From contig NC_086179.1 of NCBI RefSeq assembly GCF_023053635.1, positions 1,006,001 to 1,070,000 of the forward strand: a DNA stretch of 64,000 nt. The letters are read 5' to 3'. Positions 45,601 through 57,310 of this stretch are shown here, piece by piece; the stretch's first letter is position 1; each line of letters begins with the position of its first letter. The stretch comes from Elgaria multicarinata webbii. Its lineage: Eukaryota; Chordata; Lepidosauria; Squamata; Anguidae. The notes below the pieces were generated by a model, which ran no database searches, was not told the origin of the DNA, and was given only the letters and a program-made list of their open reading frames with translations. The position numbers and the translations under genes were made by a program.

Positions 45601-48600
45601 GGGAGAGGATTTCCCCCTCTCTCGTGATACTAGAACCCAGTGGGACCATCCCGTGGAGCTGAATGCAGGGAGTTTCAGGACAGACAAAAGGGAAGACACC
45701 TTCACACTGCACCACATTAAATAGCAGGATTCAACAAGACCACCTGTGGCTGCTAGCCTTGGTGACTATACACTACACCCCCAAGGTCAGGGCGCGATGC
45801 CCTCGAATACCAGTCACCGGGGGACAACAGTGGGGCAGAGCTCCTGTGCTCGTGCAACCGCTTGCAGGGTTCCCACGGGCATCTGCTCGGCCACCCTGAG
45901 GACCAAGGGTCTCATCCAGCACGGCTCTTTTTCCGTTCTTACAGAGAGCTGGATTAGGAACGCCGTCTGCATAGGCAGGAACAGGCAGTCAATAGCACAG
46001 ACACATGTGCAGAACGTGCTTTGCTAGTCGAGGGCCAGCTGACCGCCCCCCCCCTCTCCCCACTCACACACACTCAACGTCTGCAGACTCACCCGGGCCC
46101 GCTTGGCCAGGTCGGCAGCGCTCACACCTTCAGCAGCTTTTGTGCCAGCACGGATCACTGCAGAGAAAAAAGGAGCGTCAAGCCTTTGCCAAAGTGTGGA
46201 GCGAGAGTGGAGGGATCAAAGCGGCAGGAGAGACGATTCTGTAGGGGAGACCACCCCAGCCCCCAAACCACCAGCCTTGAGCAGCCGACCCGGCTGTTCC
46301 CTCCAGGAACTCAGCAAACCCACCGTGTCCCGTGGGCCCTCCATCGCTCTTCCTGGATGTTATTAACCAATTGCAGGCACAGACTTGACCCAGCCTCCAA
46401 AAGCCTTCATTATCAAGCAGCCCCCTTCTCGCAGCTGCCACCCATTTCCCTTTAAAAAAACCTATGATTTGGGGCCCGGCTATCTGAAGGAATGCCTACT
46501 CTTACGTGAACCGCACAGGTGGCCTTCCAGGGCCCATCTCTGGCACTCCGTCGCTGGGAGGCTGGGCGAGTGGAGGGCAAGTGGCGGAAGGGGGCCTGCT
46601 CAAACTGGCGGGCAACCTGTCTGTTCTAATGGTAGTTTTATCCTGCCTCACTGCTTTGAATGGATAAAACAACATTAAAACATGAATGAAAGCTGTATTT
46701 GTAGTATTATTTATTTATTTATTTTATTGCATTTATATACCGCACCCATAGCCAGGGCTCTCTGGGCGGTTTACAGTAAACAGTGAAGAAGCTTTAGAAA
46801 ACATTTAAAAGGCGGGCGGCAAGTAAGAGGGCCTTCATCTGGGTCTGGTTTTAACACCTGTCGTCTGCTGCGCTGGGAGCTGTAGAACTGAAAGGCAGGC
46901 AGGGCCAGCCAGAGGCTTTGCAAAAAAGCACAAACTGGTTCAGGCTTGCTTGCTGCCAGGGCCACAGGGCTGGGTCCCCTCCACAACCCCACCCAAGGGA
47001 GTTGTATTCGTTCACAAGAGGAGAAAGTGAAGAGACCCGCCAGAACCCTGCAGGAGAAGCCCCTCACTCACTTAACAGAACTCCCTGAAAATGTTGTATA
47101 TAGTTTGGATGTTAAGGCACTAATTATTTTCTCTGGTCAGAAGTTCAGGCAATTGCTCGCAAGTCTACAGGGCAAAGGAGGTCCAGCTACAAGCCAGGAA
47201 GAGCCTTTACTCAGCTCTTGGGCACACAGGAATGTGCTCTGAGAGAGGGACAGTTTTCCCTTTGCAAAATGCAGAGATGTTTGCCAGGAGCTCATCAGAG
47301 GTCATCTGGGGCAAGGGTGAGCCTTCCCGATTGGTCAGGAGTCACAAGAGCACCAGCAAGCTTTAACTTATAAAATGGTGAGGCCAAAAATGGAGATGCG
47401 GGGAAGGCCGAAAGAACGTGGAGGAGAAAGGAAGAGAAAGGAAGATTGGAATGAAAGAAGTCTCTGTTTCTTCCTGAGGGGCACTCAGTGCCTTCCTACA
47501 GTCCCTGACCAGTTCATTCTGCACAGTCTACTCACAGCCTTCACGTGCCAGGTACAGGTTCCTGGTGCCGGTGGGTTTCTTCACCTTCTTGTTTCGCAGC
47601 TGCTGGGCTTCCTCACGGCTGACGGCCAGGTCCATCCGGAGGCGACGGCCACCCAGATGGAGCCCTCCACCCTTCCAGGAAGGAGGAGGAGACACAATGA
47701 GCAATGCAGACAGGAGAGGAAGCGATGCCCAGCAGTGAGCCTAAGCCCAGACCCAGACCCAGCCAGTCCTGCTGGAGCTAGAGGGGGCAACAGTCCCCCC
47801 GCTCCTTCTCCCCACAACAGCCCTCACCTCGCTCTCATCCTGGGCTGCCTGTAGACATTTCTGGGCGCCTTCCTGGGTCAGGAACTGAGCAAAGGCACAG
47901 CCTGGCGAGCAAGAGATGCAGAGTTATCCAAGAGAGCAGCGGAGAGCTGCTTTGAAGGCAGGACACAGGGGCCGCTTACAGAACCCCGGTTAGTAGCCAG
48001 GGTATAAATGCTGAAGTTAAATAAATTGGACTGGGGAGGCAGGCCAAGGGGCTACGCCACACCTCTGGTTCGTCATCACCAAGGGCACAGCGTTTCCAAA
48101 ATGAACTCACCACTCTGGGGATTTTTAATTCAAAGTGCTGGTATTAACATTTAAAGCCCTAACCGGCTTGGGGCCAGGCTATCTGAAGGAGCGCCTCATC
48201 CCATATGTACCTGCCTGGACCCTAAGGTCATCCTCAGGGGTCCTTCCCCGCGAGCCCCTGCCAAAGGAAGTGAGGCAGGTGGCTACCAGGAGCAGGGCCT
48301 TCTCTGCTGTGGCACCCCGGCGGTGGAATGATCTCAATAAGGAGGTTCGCTTGGCACCTACATTATATGCTTTTAGATGCCAGGTGAAGACCTTTTTACC
48401 CTCCCAGTATTTTAACAGTCTATAAATTAATTTTAACTTGGGTGTTTTAAATTTGTATTTTAAATCTGTATTTTTGCATTGCTGCTCTTTTTATCTGGTT
48501 GAGCTTTTATACTGTATTTTATATTATGGTTTTATACTGTTGTTTTATATTTTGAATTGTCTTACTTTTGTAAACCGCCCGGAGAGCTTCTGCTATTGGG

Positions 48601-51600
48601 CGGTATAGAAATGCAATAAATAAATAAATAATAAAATTCAGTACTGCTACGTTTATCCTCACAATGACCCGGTGAAGGGGGTGATGGTTATTCCCATCCA
48701 AATCCGAGAGCGCAGGGCAGGCCCATGGCCAAGTGATGGGTCTGTAAGCACTGGAGGGCAACCTGGTGCCCTCCAGAAGTTTTGGACTCCAGCTCCCATA
48801 ATCACTGGCCCTGGTGGTGATGGGAACTATAGTCCGATACATCTGGCGGGCACTAGGCAATCTGTCCCCGGTGGGATTTGAACCCATGCCTCCCAGATCT
48901 CTCCACTCGCCAGGTGCTAAGTTACGCTGGCTCAGCCGCCCCTGCCCCCCGGGTTACCTTTGGAGTGCTCAGTGTCACGATGCAAGACGATCCGCACGTA
49001 CTTGAGATCCCCAAACTGCTCCAGCAGCTCCCCCAACTCCTCCTCTTCGGTATCAAAGGACAAGTTCCTGGGGGCGAGCAGAGGATGTGTGAGGAAGGGG
49101 CCGCCACCCCCACCCCCCGGCAGCACGATGAGCACGGCAGGCCAAGCGAAGTCTGGCTGGCACAAGCCTCTGGCGGCCAGAAAGGGAGGAAACGGGCCCT
49201 GGGTGCTGGGAGACCCTTGTGCCGGGTGACGGCCTTCGCCCCACCAGAGCAGATCCCGCCCACCCGCCGCGAGAGCGACGGCTAACGGCGAAGGGCTGAG
49301 ACCTTTAGCGGAGCACAGAGAGAGAGAGAGAGGGAGAGAGAGGGAGGGAGGGAGAGCACGTGCACACGGACTGGGTCACTGCAAGGACTCAGCTCCTTCG
49401 AGCGGGAACGGAGCAGTCCAGCAGCTCGCTGTGTGGCGCCCCTGGCCTGAGCCAGGGCCTCAAACCCACCTGATGAAGACAGTCCTTCCTTCCGTGACAT
49501 CTGAAGGGAGCTTCTTCCGGCCTGCCTTCTGCTTTGAGGGGGCCTCATCTTCTGAAACGGGAATGAGCCAGGGCTTCAAAGGTGCTCTCTGAAGGCCACA
49601 GGAAGCCCCTTGGAGGTCTTAACTCACCACCACCACCACCACCACCACTAGGGCGGCTGCTCTCCAGGCCCATAGGCCACCCACCGTGACATGGGGTCCG
49701 CTTCCTGACTCAACGGACCAAGGCAGAGTGCCAGTTCCAGAAAGAGGCCGTGGAGCTATTAACCGCCCCCCCCTTGCTGAGACCCTCCCCAGCAGCGCAG
49801 GCTGACCCCCATCCCCCTAAAGGCTCTTGAGGCCGTCACATGCCAATGCCTGGAAATGTGCTAGGGGTCACTAGCTGGAGGCAGGAGAGGTCTCCCGTGG
49901 GCCATGAGGAGTGACAGCTACACAGGGCCTCCACGTGCAGGGGCAGTTTATCTCCGAATGCCCCCTAGGGGAGAGCTCTTGGTTTGCCTGGCCGGAAGCA
50001 TCTGCCTGGCCACTTTGGGGAACAGGAGGCCGGACTAAAGAGACCTTGGGCCCAATCCAGAAGGGCTCTTCTGGTCCTTTGAGATCCTGGCCTCTGACAT
50101 CCAGTTCCTCAGAAATACTGAACTGACCTGCTCCTTCTCCTTCCTCCTCGGAGCCCTCTTCTTCCTCTTCCTTGTCCTCTTCATGGTCTCCTGCGTCTTC
50201 GTCAGAGCTCCCAGCCTCATCAAGCTCCTCCTCTTCCTTGGCTTCACCAAAGTGCTCTGTCCTGCTGGGTTTCTCTTCCTCCTCCTCCACTTCTTCTTCC
50301 TCCTCCTCCTCCTCCTCCTCACTATCCCCAGGTGGGATTTGGTGCTCAAAGTACCTGCAAGTGGGACCATGGAAGCAGAGCAATCAGCAGCGGAAAACTG
50401 CATTCAGGGCCTACAGAGCGGCCTTTCTGGAAACTCAGGAACAGCCTCACAGCTGCCACTGTCCCGAGCAGGCCACGATCCTCTCTCGGCGTACGGTGCA
50501 GCTGGGGCCACGCTTCTAGGGCGTCACCCGCCCCAAACACTCTTCTTGCCAGAAACAAACTCATTTCCTCGCCAGCCGCACCGTCTCCCAGAGCAAAGCC
50601 CCAGGCTGCTTACCTGCCCTGCCTCGCCGGCTCAGCAGGCCTCAAGCCGTCTTCTTCGTCCCCATCACCGCCATCATCCCCGCCACCGGCTGATCCCTCC
50701 TGCTGGGCCTCGCGGAGTTTCTTCCCCTGGATCCCTAGGGGACATCGCAGGGAAACATAAGAAGATGCTTCTGGCCAGCTTCGCCCACCGGAGAGGCCTC
50801 CACCCAGCCCCGTTCTTAGCCGGGCCCTCTGGCAACAGCCAAGACCAGCTTCCAGGGGGGAAACTGCCTCGAGGAAGGCCGTGAAAGGCCCATACTGCAC
50901 AGCAACGGGACGCCGAAAGAAAAGGCCGAGAACAGGGCTTCAGCCACGAAGCCTGAGCTGGGCAGGGCCATCATCTTGGGGGGGGGGGCGCAGGGGGGCT
51001 GCCGGCTCATCACCACACAGCCTCCAGCTCAAAGCCTTCAGCTACACAGTGTCTGTTTCCTACTTTCTCTTTCTCTCGTGGTATAACCGGGCAAAGCGCA
51101 GGGGGTGAGGAGAAGCCACTCGGCTGGCAGCTCCACATTCAAGAGCAGCCCCCCCCCCACACCCCACCCTGCAAGGAGAGAACCGGAGCAGCCTGTGCTG
51201 CCTGCCGAAGGACGCCCAGCACCGCAGGAGGCATCCTGCCCCCGCAACCACTCACCGGCAGGAGACGCTGCAGCCTGCATCGCTTGGTACTTATCCCGGG
51301 CCACCGCCCAGTCCACAGCCACGGGGCGCGCTGTGAAAGGAAAGGGAGTTCCTGAGGCTGGCGCGATACGGGGTCTACATACGCAGGAGTTCCCCCAGCA
51401 CGCTACTCGCGAGAGTGGGGAAGTAAAGGTCAGGCGGCACACGGAGCGCCTCAGCCTCACTGCCTGAGGCCTGAAGCGCTTCTCCGCCACTCCTGTGGGC
51501 TTGTGGGAGTTCGAAAGCTCACTTGCTTTCAAGCCTATCGGTGCAGCCTTAGGGGCTAGAAGCCGGCTTTACGCAACAAACACACCCCAAAGCATAGAGC

Positions 51601-54600
51601 CTCAGGATGCACAATCGTATGAAGCACAGCAAGCTGCCTCATACCGAGTGAAGCCCTGGGTCCATCTCGGGCAGTACGGAGCGGCAGCCAAAGCCTCTCC
51701 AGGGTTTCAGCCTGCGACCTTCTGCATGGAAAGGAGCTGCTCTCCCACTGAGCCTCGCCTCTCTCCACCCCCACCCTCGACCTGCCTGGAACCGAAGGAT
51801 GCACTCACTCCTGGGTGGTAGAGCAAGCTCTTCAGCTGAAGCAGGCCCCAAGCTGCCACCTTCCTATCACTCTCCGAACACCCCAAACCCAAGAAGGGAG
51901 GTGTTGACTGGAGTCAGTGAGGTCGGCGGAAGACATCTACTGGCCCCCTTTCAAGACACTGCTAGACTCACCCTTGATCTCCTTCAGGTTCATTCCCTTC
52001 AGAGCCTTCCCTGCTTCCAGGACATTCCTGAACTGCACAAAGGCAAAGCCTCGCATCTTTCCATCTGAAAGAGAGGGTCACACTCAGAAGCTGCCTCTTC
52101 AGAGCTCGACCCAGGACATCTTTTCATTGCTCTGGAGCACAAGAGTCTGAAGCCGTGAGAGGCTGGTTGGCCGACATGTCTGTCTGGCAAATCGGAGGAT
52201 GGAGCATGCTGAGAGAGGATCAACCACATTGGCAAGATCCAGAGCTCTCAGTGGACGTCGCCCTTCCTCTTGAAAGAGCCAGTCGTGCAAACGTGAGCAG
52301 GGGACTTGTCTCCAATTTATGGAATTTATCGTTCCAAAGGGAAATGCAGCAATCCGTAAATGGCTCGAGGTAATTCAGCCTACGTGTGCGGCTAAAATAC
52401 ATCCATTCCCCAGTGATGGGAAAGGACTGCTGCTGCCCTTCCCAGCCATACCTGGTTTTTTGGGAAGGGTTGTTTCCAGTACAGTGCCAAAGGGTGAAAA
52501 TGCTGCCTTCAGGTCATCTTCTGTGCACTAGGGAGAGAAGAAACGAGACCAATGGCAGAAGCCATTGAAATGCAATGCAATGAGTAAATAAACAAGAATT
52601 TTCCCACCACCACCAAAATCCAAATCCTATGGGACCTATCAGGCCTTATGTTCTGTGAGCTCCCCAAAGGGAAATCTAAAAGGTTGTCCTGTGGCCTCTA
52701 GTGCTGTACCTAAACTGAGCAATTACTTATAATTCTCATTATAACCACTGCAGAAGCAGCAGAGACAACGTAGAAAATACAAGGAATCTCAAAGAGGAAT
52801 ATTAATCCTGCCACTCCACTGCAGAGAGAGAGAGAGAGAGACTGGGGTGGCTCAGAAGCAGGGTCCCAGTTCCAGCAGCCTCAACCGCGAGGAAGGAGGA
52901 GATTCCCCTGCCCTTGGCTCATACCTTGAAACTCAGATTGCGGACAATCAGCCGGGCTTTCTTCGGGGCTCCTTTTGGTCTTTGGGGCTTCTGCACTTGC
53001 CGGGGGGCTTCAGAGGCACCTGGAAGCAAACAGCCAATCAAATGGGGCAAAGACATTCTGAGAACACAGCAGAGAAAACAGCGCTAAGCATGAGAGGAAC
53101 TCCATCAGAGTTCTGAAGACACAGGAAAAGATTCCTGCCATCCAATCTGAAACAAAAGGGAAAATTGGCCTGCTTGGGCCCCTTCTTGCTCAGCAAGCAC
53201 AGTCAGCAAAAACTGGTAAAAGGCAGACTGGAAACGGAGTTCGGGTAAGCAATGGCTGGCCACTCAGCCAGCTCTACCAGTCCTTCCCTTAGTTCCTCTA
53301 ACATTTCATCCCCAACAAGTACATTGAAAACCTCACAGAAGGAAATCCCATAACCTTACTAGGCAGTTTGTCCCACAGCTGAAATACTCTTGTAATTATT
53401 TATTAATTTATTGCATTTCTATACTGCCCCGTAGCCGAAGCTCTCTGGACGGCTTTTCACTGTCTAGCTCCTTCCTATCTCTCCTCTCTCATCTCACACT
53501 ATTGCCCCGCTCGTGCTCTTCGCTCCTCTGATGCCATGTTTCTCGCCTGCCCAAGGGTCTCTACTTCCCTTGCTCGGCTTCGTCCATTTTCTTCCGCTGC
53601 CCCTTACGCCTGGAACGCTCTTCCAGGACATTTGAGAACTACAAGTTCAACCGCAGCTTTTAAAGCTCAGCTAAAAACTTTTCTTTTTCCTATAGCTTTT
53701 AAAACTTGATTTTGAGCTGACTTTTATACTGTTAGTTTTACTCTACCCTGTGCCTGTTTGGTGCATTCTCTTCCCCTTCTTATTGTTTCATTATGATCTT
53801 ATTAGAATGTAAGCCTATGTGGCCGGGTTTTGCTATTTTAATGTTTTACTCTGTACAGCACCATGTACATTGATGTTGCTAAATAAATAAATAAATAAAT
53901 AAATAATAATCACAGTATCTTTATAAAAACAGCTATTCTGGGGTCCATTAAAAACAAACAAACTTAGCATATGTTGTTAAATGCCTGGGAGAAGAGGAAA
54001 GTCTTAATCTGGTGCCGAAAAGGAAACAATGTTGGTGCCAGGCAACTTCTTCCTAACATTTAACCTGAATGTATTTCCAACTGGCTTCTTCAACTTTCCT
54101 CAGTGAGCAGAGGGAACAGCTGCCTTCTCTCTTTCATAGAATCATAGAATAGCAGAGTTGGAAGGGGCCTACAAGGCCATCGAGTCCAACCCCCTACTCA
54201 ATGCAGGAATCCACCCTAAAGCATCCCTGACAGATGGTTGTCCAGCTGCCTCTTGAAGGCCTCCAGTGTGGGAGAGCCCACAATCTCCCTAGGCAACTGG
54301 TTCCATTGTTGTACTGCTCTAACAGTCAGGAAGTTTTTCCTGATGTCCAGCTGGAATCTGGCTTCCTTTAACTTGAGCCCATTATTCCGTGTCCTGCACT
54401 CTGGGAGGATGTACACAACTTCATTCTAAGATGTATCTAATTTTTATTCTAAGATGTATCTAACTAGTGTAAAGCCCATGTTACCACAGGTGCTCGTAGT
54501 CCTGCTCCTTTCCCACTTCTCGGCCCCTCGGCCCCCTCAGCACAGAGGGGCTCATGAATACTGCAAATGTGGTTCATGCATGGTGAATCACACCTCCAAT

Positions 54601-57310
54601 ATCTGCATGCAGCACGGCCCTGGCCCCTCCCTCGCGTGCTCCAAATGGCCACCTCCGTCCCCTTCCCTGCTTAACTACCAGGCTGCCCCTGGGGCCTACC
54701 TTTGCACCACACTGATTGGCCGAAGAGGGCTGTCCCTCATCCCACTGGTGGAGAGACTGCCCTGCCTGTTTGGCAGAGAGGAAATTGATTGCTATTAAAG
54801 CTCAAGCTTAAAAGACTTCTGCTCATCTAGATTACTCAAGCTTCAGTTTAAAACAAAAATGAGCAAAATCGCCCTGGTAGATCTCAAATAATAAGCCTTA
54901 CACTACCGTATTCTTATTATGCCTGTCTACAAATAGTCGGGGAATCAGAGTTCACCTTCTGCGCCACAACCATACCAAGCAATAACAAAACATGGCACAA
55001 AAGTTTCTTTGTGAGCACTGGAAGCCACAAGGCAACACACGCTGCATCAGAATAAATGCATGCAAGGAAATTTTCCTAACTTCGTCCAAACTCAGCAATG
55101 ACACCACTTGGAAGTGCCAACAGAAGCACACAGCGAGTCCCTCCAACAAGTAGACTCTCAGACTTACCCCCATTCTTCTTCCCTTTGTTCCTTGGCTTTG
55201 GATTAGCAAGTGTCACGTTGATCTTGCGGTTCCCAAAAGTGGTGATCTCCTGGATGGCTCTCTGTGCATCCTCCGACAAGGAGAAAGTGACAAAGCCGAA
55301 TCCACGACAGGTTTCGCTGCCTATCAGAGATTTGCAGGCATAGAGCAAAAGTTACAACTTTGCCAGGGAACAGACATCACAAGCAAGATGGAGAAATTCA
55401 CTCTGCTGCCACCCCTCCCACAATCTGCAACTTAAAAGTGATAAACCTCTGGGGGATTTTTAAAGGCAGGGTAATTAGAACTGTACAACATAGTCTATCA
55501 CAGAGAGTGCTTTGAAGTTCGAAGGAGATTCCACCACAGCTTTACATCAGTCGGTTCTAATTGGTGACTTGTGATTAATAGAGTTTAAGATGAAATTCTT
55601 AAATGTTCCTGTCCAACTCAATTACTGGGATTGTAAAAAAAAAAAAAAAAAAAAAAGCAGGGCAAAGGAATGGGCCTGTTCTCACACCAGCAGGGTTTTG
55701 GGAGGGCCACTAATCCATGGCTAAGTTCGGACGATACACTAATCAGTGGTTGTTTCCCATTCTGTTCCTATTACCCCTCCACCACCACCACCACCCAGTT
55801 GATTAGGGTGTCGTCTGAACTCAGCCCTTGTTAACAAACGCAAATGAGGAACTAGCATAGAGCCATTCATCTGGTGTCGTCCATGTGGAGTGGCAGAGTG
55901 TGATACTGTGTGCACAGAAACAAGCATCACGGGTAAAATTAACAGACAGCTGTAGGAAGACTCCCTGCTGCTGAGACGAAAACGGGGACAGAAGTAGAAT
56001 AACACCCCTATTCTGGCAGCACAGATCAACATGTGAGCCCTTCAGTTATGCTACTGCACTTCGCAGAAGAATCAAGCAGCATTAGTTTATTCTACCACGG
56101 TAAGCCTCATTTACTCTACACAGCAGAATAAACTTCTTTTACTCTGAAATGTGCTGGGAAAATATCTTAGTAATGTAAAATAGTCATTTACACACACACC
56201 CCACGCTCTGCCCTGCACTACTATAAAAGGGGGGGCAGGGGGTTTTTGTTGATCAAAACATTCCAGTCCAAAATACGCATTGGGTAGTGCAGACAGTGCG
56301 AAACATCTGGTGGTGCGGTGCAGGTCGCCTTTGTGTCTAGGCAGATGCACCCCGGCTCTAGCCTAGCCTAGAGAACCCTCTGGGAAGGGGGATGGTCTCT
56401 GGGGGTGGGGGGGGGCAAGCTGGAACAGGGAGGTTTGAGCATATAACACCGATTCTGGCCCGCTTGCATTGGCTGCCTATACGTTTCCGAGCCCAATTCA
56501 AGGTGCTGGTTTTAACCTATAAAGCCCTACATGGCTTGGGACCACAATACCTGATGGAACGCCTCTCCCGACATGAACCTACCCGTACACTGCGCTGAAC
56601 ATCTAAGGTCCTCCTCCGAGTGCCTACTCCAAGGGAAGCTCGGAGGATGGCAACAAGGGAGAGGGCCTTTTCGGTGGTTGCCCCCACCCCCCAACTGTGG
56701 GACGATCTCCCCATGAGGCTCGCCTAGCGCCAACATTGTTATCTTTTCGGCACCAGGTCAAGACTTTTCTCTTCTCCCAGGCATTTTAACAGCATTTAAC
56801 GTTAATTTTGTTTTTAATTGTTGTTTTTATACTGTTTTTTATGTTTTTAAAATTTTGTATACTTTTAACGTTTACCGTTTTTAATTGTTGTAAACTGCCC
56901 AGAGAGCTTCGGCTGTTGGGCGGTATATAAATGTAATAAAATAAATAAATAAGTAAAGGATAGCAGCTGCACAGAGGCAGCGGTGGGGGGCCCTCCGGGG
57001 CTGATTTACCAGAGGCCAATCCTTGCTCCGCCACCCCCGGCCAGGCCAGGGGGGAGGGGGCTCCTCGGCCGGGGCTAGCCCCCACCTGCCCCCTCCCCAA
57101 TCCCCGGGAGAGGGGCCCTACGCCTCCCCCCTCCCGCAACATGTTTCCCCTGCCTGCCTGCCTGCCTGCCTGCTGCTCACCGGGCTCGGTGACGGCCACA
57201 GCCCGCCGGACTGGCCCTGCACGGCCGAATTCGCGCTCTAGGTCCGGTCCGCGGGCCGAAGGGGGCAGGCCCCGCACCAGCACCGTCCTCCCGCCGCCCG
57301 CCGCCGCCAT
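39633..57310 (-). CDS. RBM28: RNA-binding motif protein 28, complete, 19 coding exons, 808 aa
   Basis: RBM28 is the vertebrate counterpart of yeast Nop4, a nucleolar RNA-binding protein needed for large-ribosomal-subunit assembly; the human protein also associates with spliceosomal snRNPs. Nineteen exons with GT-AG borders join in one frame from ATG (57310-57308) to TGA (39635-39633), 2427 nt. Four RRMs: residues about 8-84 ([20 protein letters not shown]), 116-191 ([17 protein letters not shown]), 347-430 (TVFIRNLSF; GCAFAQF) and 498-590 ([16 protein letters not shown]). A long Glu/Asp-rich linker (about 208-323) separates RRM2 and RRM3. The C-terminus is basic ([18 protein letters not shown] near the end of exon 17) and ends KWFDS like human. 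At 808 aa it is longer than human (759 aa), mainly in the acidic linker and the Pro/Lys-rich part of exon 17. Codon use in the 5' and 3' exons is very GC-rich. Confidence 0.97.
41344..41480 (+). mobile_element. Short CR1 end and short L2 tail in RBM28 intron 16
   Basis: Bases 41344-41384 hold 'gatggccttacaggcccctt' and an ATTCTATG unit (CR1). Bases 41426-41480 hold 'ggggacttcggctatggggt' and TAAA repeats (L2). Confidence 0.75.
44035..44290 (-). mobile_element. CR1 3' end in RBM28 intron 13
   Basis: Reversed terminal repeat (CATAGAATCATAGAATAGCA) followed by the reverse complement of the CR1 C-terminus. The minus strand reads [20 protein letters not shown]. Confidence 0.92.
44790..45135 (+). 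mobile_element. LINE/SINE tail and tRNA-derived SINE in RBM28 intron 13
   Basis: Bases 44840-44953 are a tail ending in TAAA repeats (GTAAGCCGCTCCGAGAGCCT). Bases 44960-45135 contain GGTTCAATCCCCGG, a good Pol III B box, then 'ctgcctggaacagcggagaa' and 'aaggggcttcctatgt'. This order is typical of a reptilian tRNA-derived SINE. The tRNA-like head is largely missing. Confidence 0.6.
45628..45945 (+). mobile_element. CR1/L3-like LINE 3' end in RBM28 intron 13
   Basis: 'ctagaacccagtgggaccat', 'gacctgtggctgctagcc'-like sequence and 'gaccaagggtctcatccagc' follow the same order as 38060-38460. It is a diverged copy with no intact frame. Confidence 0.6.
46455..46830. mobile_element. Two L2-like fragments in opposite orientation, RBM28 intron 12
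   Basis: A plus-strand remnant (46470-46690) starts with the L2 phrase 'ggggcccggctatctgaagg'. A minus-strand tail (46710-46830) reads 'ttatataccgcacccatagc' and 'ctctgggcggtttacag'. Confidence 0.65.
48125..48700 (+). mobile_element. L2-clade LINE 3' end plus MIR-like fragment, RBM28 intron 10
   Basis: Translation reads [20 protein letters not shown], then [17 protein letters not shown] and [14 protein letters not shown]. The standard 'gagagcttctgctattgggc' tail and TAAA repeats end at about 48632. Bases 48645-48700 ('ctacgtttatcctcacaatg') resemble MIR. A possible tRNA-like B box on the minus strand near 48868-48878 is noted but not called. Confidence 0.85.
51612..51755 (-). mobile_element. 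tRNA-derived SINE in RBM28 intron 5
   Basis: The minus strand reads GGCTCAGTGGGAGAGCAGCT, a Pol III A-box head. It continues with CATGCAGAAGGTCGCAGG, CCCTGGAGAGGC and a GGTATGAGGCAGCTTGCTG tail. It belongs to the same SINE type as 44960-45135; the B box is decayed. Confidence 0.7.
53395..53908 (+). mobile_element. L2-like LINE 3' end in RBM28 intron 2
   Basis: A short minus-strand L2 tail (53395-53455) is followed by plus-strand coding remnants ([17 protein letters not shown] and [20 protein letters not shown] in different registers). The UTR ends 'cagcaccatgtacattgatg' plus TAAA repeats at 53905. Confidence 0.7.
54136..54427 (-). mobile_element. CR1 3' end in RBM28 intron 2
   Basis: The minus strand encodes [18 protein letters not shown] through to the CR1 stop codon (54216) and the terminal repeat. 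It is nearly identical to the long CR1, so it is a young, 5'-truncated copy. Confidence 0.93.
55720..55825. mobile_element. 106-bp MITE with 26-bp terminal inverted repeats, RBM28 intron 1 side of exon 2
   Basis: The left end GCTAAGTTCGGACGATACAC and right end GTGTCGTCTGAACTCAGC are reverse complements with about four mismatches in 26 bp. The inside is short and includes a (CCA)n run. No coding capacity and no clear target-site duplication. Confidence 0.7.
56440..56955 (+). mobile_element. L2-clade LINE 3' end in RBM28 intron 1
   Basis: Translation near 56445-56600 reads [41 protein letters not shown], the classic L2 C-terminal region (here described in two pieces: [15 protein letters not shown], then [19 protein letters not shown]). 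The tail 'gagagcttcggctgttggg' and TAAA repeats end it. Confidence 0.9.

Larger units (their letters stand above)
39633..57310 (-). other. RBM28: RBM28 exon map (coding parts)
   Basis: Exons in transcript order, plus-strand coordinates: 1, 57181-57310; 2, 55168-55320; 3, 52925-53019; 4, 52452-52527; 5, 51972-52064; 6, 51256-51330; 7, 50614-50734; 8, 50128-50354; 9, 49470-49551; 10, 48958-49067; 11, 47828-47901; 12, 47536-47671; 13, 46093-46157; 14, 43705-43863; 15, 42305-42454; 16, 41709-41783; 17, 40513-40874; 18, 39932-40034; 19, 39633-39773 (includes stop). Every border is GT...AG and codon phase is kept at each join. Intron 1 (about 1.86 kb), intron 2 (about 2.15 kb) and intron 13 (about 2.2 kb) are the longest. 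Borders were set by phase plus similarity to human RBM28 and could be wrong by a few bases only where AG or GT repeats (for example exon 6 start, giving KARPV where human has KGRTV). Confidence 0.9.

Noticed and set aside
48843-48950. Possible tRNA gene on the minus strand (B-box-like GGTTCAAATCC)
   Set aside because: No acceptor-stem pairing or proper anticodon arm could be drawn; more likely a SINE or chance.
54454-54798. 114-aa frame with a Cys-rich patch (EYCKCGSC) in RBM28 intron 2
   Set aside because: Resemblance to P2X-type cysteine patches is too short, there is no supporting flank, and it lies in intron sequence next to a CR1 end. Left uncalled.
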